Of a stretch of 64,000 nucleotides of DNA, positions 59,408 through 64,000 are shown piece by piece (within the stretch, counting starts at the first letter, position 1; each line of letters begins with the position of its first letter). A program made the position numbers and the translations under genes. The notes under the pieces were generated by a model. It had not been told where the DNA came from and did not search any database. It worked only from the letters and a program-made list of their open reading frames with translations. This DNA comes from Pseudomonas sp. P818 (GTDB lineage Bacteria > Pseudomonadota > Gammaproteobacteria > Pseudomonadales > Pseudomonadaceae): the NCBI RefSeq assembly GCF_000418555.1, contig NZ_ATKM01000019.1:558001-622000 (forward strand). Direction: 5' to 3'.

Positions 59408-60024
59408 AGGCTTTCCTCGGCCTCGCCCTGATGCTGGTTACCCAGCATATGACCGAGCTTGCCGGCCTTGGTGGCGAGGTAGCGTTTGTTGTACGGGTTG
59501 TGCGCGATCTGCAGCGGCACGCGATGGTCCACGGCGATGCCCATCTCGCCCAGCGCCCTGACCTTGCGCGGGTTGTTGGTCATCAGCTTGAGGCTCTTGA
59601 TGCCCAGGTGCTCGAGCATCGGCAGGCAGATGGCGTAGTCGCGCATATCGGCGCCGAAGCCCAGGCGCTCGTTGGCCTCCACGGTGTCGGCACCGCCGTC
59701 CTGCAGTTCATAGGCGCGGATCTTGTTCAGCAGGCCGATGCCACGGCCTTCCTGACGCAGATACAGCAACACGCCGCGGCCCTCATTGGCGATGGCCTGC
59801 AGTGCCGCCTGCAGCTGGGCGCCACAGTCGCAACGCAGGCTGAACAGCGCGTCGCCAGTCAGACATTCGGAATGCAGACGGCCAAGCACCGGAGCACCGT
59901 CGGCGACATTGCCGAAGGTCAGGGCAACGTGTTCCTTGCCGGTAGCCTCATCGAGGAAACCGTGCATGGTGAACACACCGAAGGGCGTGGGCAGTTGGGA
60001 GGCGGCGACGAACACGACGGACAC
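59404..60024 (-). CDS. ribA: GTP cyclohydrolase II
   Basis: RibA opens GTP in the first step of riboflavin synthesis. The 206-residue enzyme has the zinc motif ECLTGDALFSLRCDCGAQLQ (three Cys) and LYLRQEGRGIGL, both characteristic. It is the stand-alone form, not fused to RibB. It is first in a leftward run with the membrane-protein and btuF genes. Other riboflavin gene ribH lies at 63508 on the same strand. Confidence 0.96.
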   Translation of the reverse strand: MSVVFVAASQLPTPFGVFTMHGFLDEATGKEHVALTFGNVADGAPVLGRLHSECLTGDALFSLRCDCGAQLQAALQAIANEGRGVLLYLRQEGRGIGLLNKIRAYELQDGGADTVEANERLGFGADMRDYAICLPMLEHLGIKSLKLMTNNPRKVRALGEMGIAVDHRVPLQIAHNPYNKRYLATKAGKLGHMLGNQHQGEAEESL

Positions 60025-60134
60025 CGGATACTCCTAGCAATGAGTACGAAACAGGGGCGGCATTGTATCAGCAGGCCCAGCCGCCGGGTCAGACAGAATT
60101 GCCGATCATCAGTATCGAAACCGTCAATCCAGCC

Positions 60135-60779
60135 TCACAGCTTGGACTCCAGCACCAACATCCCCTGTTCCTCGCGCCAGCCCACGCGACTCATGAAGCT
60201 CATGCCGAGCAAGGCTTCGGCGGGCGCGCCCCCTTCCAGTACCACGGCCTCGACGCCAAGCACCTCGATGTCGCCGATCTTGACCCGATCCAGGCGAACC
60301 CGCCAGCCACGCGCCGTACCACTGGCCGTGCTGACCGTAAGCGGTTGCCCACTGACGCGAAAGTCGATGCCCAGGCGGCGCGCCTGAGCTTCGTTGAGGG
60401 CAACCGAAGTGGCACCAGTATCCACCAGAAATGGCACGCTTTGGCCGTTGACCGAACCAGTGATCCAGTAGTGACCACCTGGCCCCTTGGCAATGCTCAG
60501 GCGCTTTTTCACCGGCTCGGCGAACCCGGCACTGTATTCGCGGCTCATGGGATAGGCGCGCTCGACGCCATCGATCCGCAGCACCGCCCCCTGCTTGTCG
60601 ACGCTGACCACCTGGACGCCACCGGGGCCGATGTCGCCGACGCGGACCAACTTGCGCTGACCGTCGACATTGAGCACCGCCGCCCCAGGGAACAGGCCAA
60701 CCACCTGAACCTGAGAAGCCGCCCAGGAAAAACTCGCGTACACCAGCACCAGCGCGGCGAGACAGTGACGAAGCTGCAT
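60135..60779 (-). CDS. Retropepsin-like aspartic protease family protein
   Basis: The 214-residue protein has a signal peptide (MQLRHCLAALVLVYASFSWA) and the aspartic protease motif PFLVDTGATSVALN, with the single D-T-G of a retropepsin-type homodimer, followed by LGIDFRVSGQPLTVSTASG. It matches clan AA proteins (TIGR02281) of the bacterial envelope. Biological substrate unknown. The solute-binding protein gene precedes it 17 bases upstream. Confidence 0.87.
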   Translation of the reverse strand: MQLRHCLAALVLVYASFSWAASQVQVVGLFPGAAVLNVDGQRKLVRVGDIGPGGVQVVSVDKQGAVLRIDGVERAYPMSREYSAGFAEPVKKRLSIAKGPGGHYWITGSVNGQSVPFLVDTGATSVALNEAQARRLGIDFRVSGQPLTVSTASGTARGWRVRLDRVKIGDIEVLGVEAVVLEGGAPAEALLGMSFMSRVGWREEQGMLVLESKL

Positions 60780-60796
60780 GAATGAGAAACTCCGGC

Positions 60797-61525
60797 TCAG
60801 TCGAAGGGATAGGGCTGCTGCCAGCGCGCGAAAATCGGCTTAAGCGTTCCTGCCTCCACCAATTGCGTCATACGGCGGTCGAAGAGGTCAGCCAGAGCGC
60901 GTCCTCTGGGATTATCGGCGAAGCCGAGATAGAGCGGCAGCGTGGTCAGATCGGTCAATTGATAGCGATCACGTTGCGTAACGTCAGCCAGTAGCGCCTC
61001 TATTTCCACACGAGCGTCGATATAGAAATCCGCATGACCAAGGTCGAGCATGCCAAGAATACCGCTATGCCGGCGAACTTCCCGGTAATGCTGCACATTC
61101 GGCAGGTAACGCTGATACTCGTAACCACGCAGCCAGATCAGGCGCAGCTCACCAAGCCCTTCAAGCGTCGGCGCTGGCCTGCCCTTGAGGCCGAGCGCAC
61201 CAATCCGCTCGACGTCGTAGTGCCAGCGCGGATAATGCACGCGCTCGTCGACCTCGTCGCGGTAGGAGCCTACCCAGGCATCGACACTGCCACGCTGCGT
61301 GAGGCCAACCGCGCGGGTATAGGGAACACTCAGGATGCGCAAGGCAACTCCGGCAGGCTCGAATACCTCACGCAGGATATCCCAGCCCATCCCAGTACCG
61401 TCGGCGTTGGTGTGACCTTCCCAAGCCTCACTGGCGATCTGTATTTCGCTCGGTAACTGCGTATCGGCATGCGCCGCTGGCATCGCGAACACACTCAACA
61501 GCAGAGCCAGCAGCATCCCCACCAT
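60797..61525 (-). CDS. Periplasmic solute-binding protein, family 3-like
   Basis: Three in-frame starts are possible (61561, 61531, 61525); the ATG at 61525 (MVGMLLALLLSVFAMPAAHA) is chosen since GAGAGG stands eight bases before it, giving 242 residues. The mature part (SEIQIASEAWEGHTNADGTG) resembles the amino-acid-type SBP_bac_3 proteins: GSVDAWVGSYRDEVDERVHYP and ADFYIDARVEIEALLADV. Ligand unknown. It has no ABC permease genes nearby. It lies 13 bases after pgpA. Confidence 0.8.
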   Translation of the reverse strand: MVGMLLALLLSVFAMPAAHADTQLPSEIQIASEAWEGHTNADGTGMGWDILREVFEPAGVALRILSVPYTRAVGLTQRGSVDAWVGSYRDEVDERVHYPRWHYDVERIGALGLKGRPAPTLEGLGELRLIWLRGYEYQRYLPNVQHYREVRRHSGILGMLDLGHADFYIDARVEIEALLADVTQRDRYQLTDLTTLPLYLGFADNPRGRALADLFDRRMTQLVEAGTLKPIFARWQQPYPFD

Positions 61526-61538
61526 CGCCATTGCCTCT

Positions 61539-62072
61539 CTAGAAGCCCAACACCGCCGCATAACGGTCCCAGCCCCAGACCAGCCCCTGCATGGCCAACC
61601 AGGCGAAGACCCCGGCGATGATGTCGTCGAGCATGATGCCGACACCGCCATGCACGTGCCGGTCGATCCAGCGAATCGGCCAGGGTTTGACGATGTCGAA
61701 CAGACGAAACATCAGAAAGCCTAGCAGCAACCAGACCCACCCCTCGGGCACCAGCCACAGGGTGATCCACATGCCGACCATCTCGTCCCAGACGATGCCT
61801 TCGTGGTCGTGCACGCGCAGGTCGTCGGCCACCTTGCCGCACAGCCAGAAGCCGAACAGCATGGTCACCCCGAGCATCAGCCAGTAGCCCCAGTCCGGCA
61901 ACATCTGCCACAGCGGCACGAATGGCAGCGCCACCAGCGAGCCCCAGGTGCCGGGGGCCTTGGGCAGGGTGCCGGAGCCGAAACCGAAGGCGATGAAATG
62001 CCAGGGGTTGCGCCATACCGAGGGCGGCACGTATTCGGCGGGAACCTGGTTGGGGTGATCGGTCACGCGCAC
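61539..62072 (-). CDS. pgpA: Phosphatidylglycerophosphatase A
   Basis: PgpA dephosphorylates phosphatidylglycerophosphate to phosphatidylglycerol in the inner membrane. At 177 residues it fits the family; GFGSGTLPKAPGTWGSLVA, IVWDEMVGMWI and HGGVGIMLDDIIAGVFAWL are the conserved motifs. It starts nine bases after thiL and is in a run with nusB and ribH, as in many gamma-proteobacteria. Confidence 0.95.
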   Translation of the reverse strand: MRVTDHPNQVPAEYVPPSVWRNPWHFIAFGFGSGTLPKAPGTWGSLVALPFVPLWQMLPDWGYWLMLGVTMLFGFWLCGKVADDLRVHDHEGIVWDEMVGMWITLWLVPEGWVWLLLGFLMFRLFDIVKPWPIRWIDRHVHGGVGIMLDDIIAGVFAWLAMQGLVWGWDRYAAVLGF

Positions 62073-62081
62073 TCCGTCCTG

Positions 62082-63035
62082 TCAGAAATGTTGGTAGCCG
62101 CCAGTTGGCGGGTCGATAGGCTGGCCAGCGCCATCCAGCAACTCTACCCCAGAGCCGGCCTGCACGCGGCCAATAACCCTCACTTCGGGCCAATCGGCTT
62201 GCAGCTGCGCGAGCAGGGCTGGCGGCAGGGTAAAGGCCAGACGATAGTCGTCGCCACCGCCCAGCGCGCAGGTCCGCGCCTGCTCCTCGCCGGCGAAGGC
62301 ACGCAGTGCTGCAGACAGCGGCACTTGCTCCAGCTCGATCTTGAGGGCCACCTGTGAAGCCTTGGCGATATGTCCGCAGTCGGCCAGCAGCCCGTCGGAA
62401 ATATCCAGCGCGGCTGTGGCCCGCCCGCGCAAGGCCTGGCCCAGAGCCAGCTGCGGCTGCGGCGACCAGTAGCGCGCCAGCAGAGCTTCGCTGATATCCG
62501 CCGCAGCTTCGCGCTGCCCCAGCACCAGCGGCAGCGCGCCCGCGGCATCGCCCAGTTCGCCGCCGACGCAGAGTAGATCCCCCACCTGCGCGCCACTGCG
62601 CAGCAGCGCCTGTCCATTCGGCACCCGGCCGAACACGGTCAGCGTCAGGCTCAGAGGACCGCGCGTGGTATCACCGCCGACCAGCGCCAGCGAACAGCTC
62701 TGCGCCATCGTCTGCAGGCCGCGCGCGAACTCGGCCAGCCAGGTTTCATTGGCGCTCGGCAGGGTCAGGGCAAGGGTAAAGGCCAAGGGTGTCGCGCCCA
62801 TGGCTGCTAGATCGCTGGCGGAAACGGCCAGCGCACGCTGACCGAGGAGGAAGGCATCGCAGACTTCGGGAAAATGCACCCCGGCAACCAGGGTGTCGGT
62901 GGAAACCGCCAGCTGTTCACTGGCGGGCAACGCCAGCAGCGCACAGTCATCACCAATACCGAGAACCACTCCGTCGCCGCCCTGAGCACAACGGGCGGCG
63001 GCGAAATAGCGGCGGATCAGTTCGAACTCATTCAC
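62082..63035 (-). CDS. thiL: Thiamine-monophosphate kinase
   Basis: ThiL phosphorylates thiamine monophosphate to thiamine diphosphate, the cofactor that Dxs needs. The 317-residue PurM-family kinase has VLGIGDDCALLALP, STDTLVAGVHFPEVCDAF, SDLAAMGATPLAFTLALTLP and ALDISDGLLADCGHIA. Its ATG overlaps the nusB stop by four bases. pgpA follows. Confidence 0.96.
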   Translation of the reverse strand: MNEFELIRRYFAAARCAQGGDGVVLGIGDDCALLALPASEQLAVSTDTLVAGVHFPEVCDAFLLGQRALAVSASDLAAMGATPLAFTLALTLPSANETWLAEFARGLQTMAQSCSLALVGGDTTRGPLSLTLTVFGRVPNGQALLRSGAQVGDLLCVGGELGDAAGALPLVLGQREAAADISEALLARYWSPQPQLALGQALRGRATAALDISDGLLADCGHIAKASQVALKIELEQVPLSAALRAFAGEEQARTCALGGGDDYRLAFTLPPALLAQLQADWPEVRVIGRVQAGSGVELLDGAGQPIDPPTGGYQHF

Positions 63036-63511
63036 CGTTTGTTGGCGTTGACTTCGGCGGCACGCAGCTTGGGCGCGAGCTTGTCGAGGATGCCGTTGAC
63101 GAACTTGTGCCCATCGGTGGCACCGAACACCTTGGCCAGCTCGATACCTTCGTTGATCACCACCTTGTAGGGGACGTCGACGCGGTTCTTCAGCTCGTAG
63201 GTGGACAGGCGCAGGATGGCCAGCTCGACCGGATCGATCTCTTCCAGCGGACGATCGAGCAGGGGCGTGAAGGCCTCGTCCAGCTCGGTCTTCTGCCGCG
63301 GCACGCCGTGCAGGATCTCGTGGAAGTAGGCACCGTCGACCTTGCTGAAGTCGTTGTCGACGCGAAACTGCGCTTCGATCTCGTTCAGCGGCTGGCCGGC
63401 GATATGCCAGGAGTACAGGGCCTGCATGGCCAGGGTACGGGCTTCGCGGCGCGCAAGGATCTTGCCGCTGGGGCCCTTCTTGGCCGGCTGGCCGTTACCG
63501 GAGTTGCTCAC
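63032..63511 (-). CDS. nusB: Transcription antitermination factor NusB
   Basis: NusB joins NusE (S10) to bind boxA in rRNA antitermination. The 159-residue protein shows REARTLAMQALYSWHIAG near the N-terminus and VVINEGIELAKVFGATDGHK and FVNGILDKLAPKL near the C-terminus. It overlaps ribH by four bases upstream and thiL by four bases downstream. Confidence 0.97.
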   Translation of the reverse strand: MSNSGNGQPAKKGPSGKILARREARTLAMQALYSWHIAGQPLNEIEAQFRVDNDFSKVDGAYFHEILHGVPRQKTELDEAFTPLLDRPLEEIDPVELAILRLSTYELKNRVDVPYKVVINEGIELAKVFGATDGHKFVNGILDKLAPKLRAAEVNANKR

Positions 63512-63984
63512 TTGGCCTCCAACTGCGCCAGCAGGCTGACCATTTCCAGGGCAGACAGCGCAGCTTCGGCACCCTTGTTACCTGCCTTGGTGCCGGAACG
63601 TTCGATGGCTTGTTCGATGGAGTCGACGGTCAGCACGCCGAAGGCGACCGGCACGCCGTATTCCATGGACACCTGGGCCAGGCCCTTGGTGCACTCGCCT
63701 GCCACGTATTCGAAGTGCGGGGTGCCGCCACGAATGACCGCGCCGAGGGCGATGATCGCCGCATACTCGCCACGCTGAGCGACTTTCTGGGTCACCAGCG
63801 GAATCTCGAAGGCGCCCGGTGCGCGGATGATGCAGATGTCGCTCTCGCTCACGCCGTGGCGAACCAGGGCGTCGATGGCGCCGCTGACCAGGCTCTCGAC
63901 GACGAAACTGTTGAAACGGCCCACCACCAGGGCGTATTTGCCCTTAGGGGCGATGAAGGTACCTTCGATGGTCTTCAGGGTCAT
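63508..63984 (-). CDS. ribH: 6,7-dimethyl-8-ribityllumazine synthase
   Basis: RibH makes the lumazine precursor of riboflavin. The ATG at 63984 (MTLKTIEGTFIAPKGKYALV) gives 158 residues; the frame also opens at a GTG at 63996. VGRFNSFVVESLVSGAIDAL and IRAPGAFEIPLVTQKVAQ are the substrate-binding segments, and GAVIRGGTPHFEYV holds the catalytic His. It is coupled to nusB. The end of the upstream riboflavin gene is beyond the right edge of the window. Confidence 0.97.
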   Translation of the reverse strand: MTLKTIEGTFIAPKGKYALVVGRFNSFVVESLVSGAIDALVRHGVSESDICIIRAPGAFEIPLVTQKVAQRGEYAAIIALGAVIRGGTPHFEYVAGECTKGLAQVSMEYGVPVAFGVLTVDSIEQAIERSGTKAGNKGAEAALSALEMVSLLAQLEAK

Positions 63985-64000
63985 GACGGGTCTCACATGG

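Noticed and set aside
1..64000. tRNA, rRNA, phage or complete insertion sequence
   Set aside because: No clover-leaf with CCA-proximal motifs, no ribosomal RNA core, no transposase or phage gene was recognised; only non-autonomous hairpin elements were seen.

Overview
The window is GC-rich, gene-dense chromosome of a gamma-proteobacterium, almost certainly a Pseudomonas (my best guess is the P. mendocina/oleovorans group). The gene order mltB-rodA-mrdA-rlmH-rsfS-nadD-proA, later ubiX-mpl, mtfA-ppa, xseB-ispA, dxs, and ribA...pgpA-thiL-nusB-ribH matches, from memory, one continuous chromosomal region of P. aeruginosa. Accessory blocks interrupt this backbone. No tRNA, rRNA, CRISPR array, phage or complete insertion sequence was seen.

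Layout. 1-6.7 kb (minus strand): cell-elongation and housekeeping genes (partial mltB, rodA, PBP2, rlmH, rsfS, nadD, proA). 7-17.4 kb: an alpha/beta hydrolase, a methyltransferase, the DNA glycosylase mpg, a DedA-PAP2 fusion, a LON-domain gene broken by an exact 14-bp tandem duplication, lrgAB-like genes, a MaoC protein, a MORN-repeat/C13-peptidase lipoprotein and three small backbone genes. 17.4-28 kb: an accessory organic-acid block. A two-component pair diverges from an acyl-CoA synthetase, a permease and an acyl-CoA dehydrogenase; a UUCG-loop terminator, a thiolase, a metallo-beta-lactamase-fold hydrolase and a YbaK protein follow. 28-34.7 kb: two small envelope proteins, ubiX, mpl, a GNAT enzyme, a degenerate phosphatase/kinase fusion, mtfA and ppa.

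34.7-45.9 kb: a DMT transporter and a complete protocatechuate branch of the beta-ketoadipate pathway on one strand (pcaQ, pcaHG, pcaR, pcaIJF, pcaBDC), flanked by a divergent TSUP permease. Ring cleavage (PcaHG), then PcaB, PcaC and PcaD, give 3-oxoadipate; PcaIJ and PcaF take it to succinyl-CoA and acetyl-CoA. A palindrome fitting the PcaQ box lies before pcaH, and repeated GCGATTATCGAAC-type motifs lie before pcaI and pcaR. No pcaK or pcaT transporter lies in the cluster.

46-53.6 kb: xseB-ispA and dxs (isoprenoid synthesis) are separated by a single-chain biotin-dependent acyl-CoA carboxylase and an epoxide-hydrolase-like protein. 53.6-64 kb: a chemoreceptor of unusual topology, a cobalamin riboswitch with btuB, a convergent btuF-like gene joined to a membrane-protein gene and ribA, then a retropepsin-like protein, a solute-binding protein, pgpA, thiL, nusB and ribH.

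Noncoding structure is rich. Three copies of a MITE-like hairpin element (144, 159 and about 93 bp) and at least four families of short REP-like palindromes sit at gene ends.
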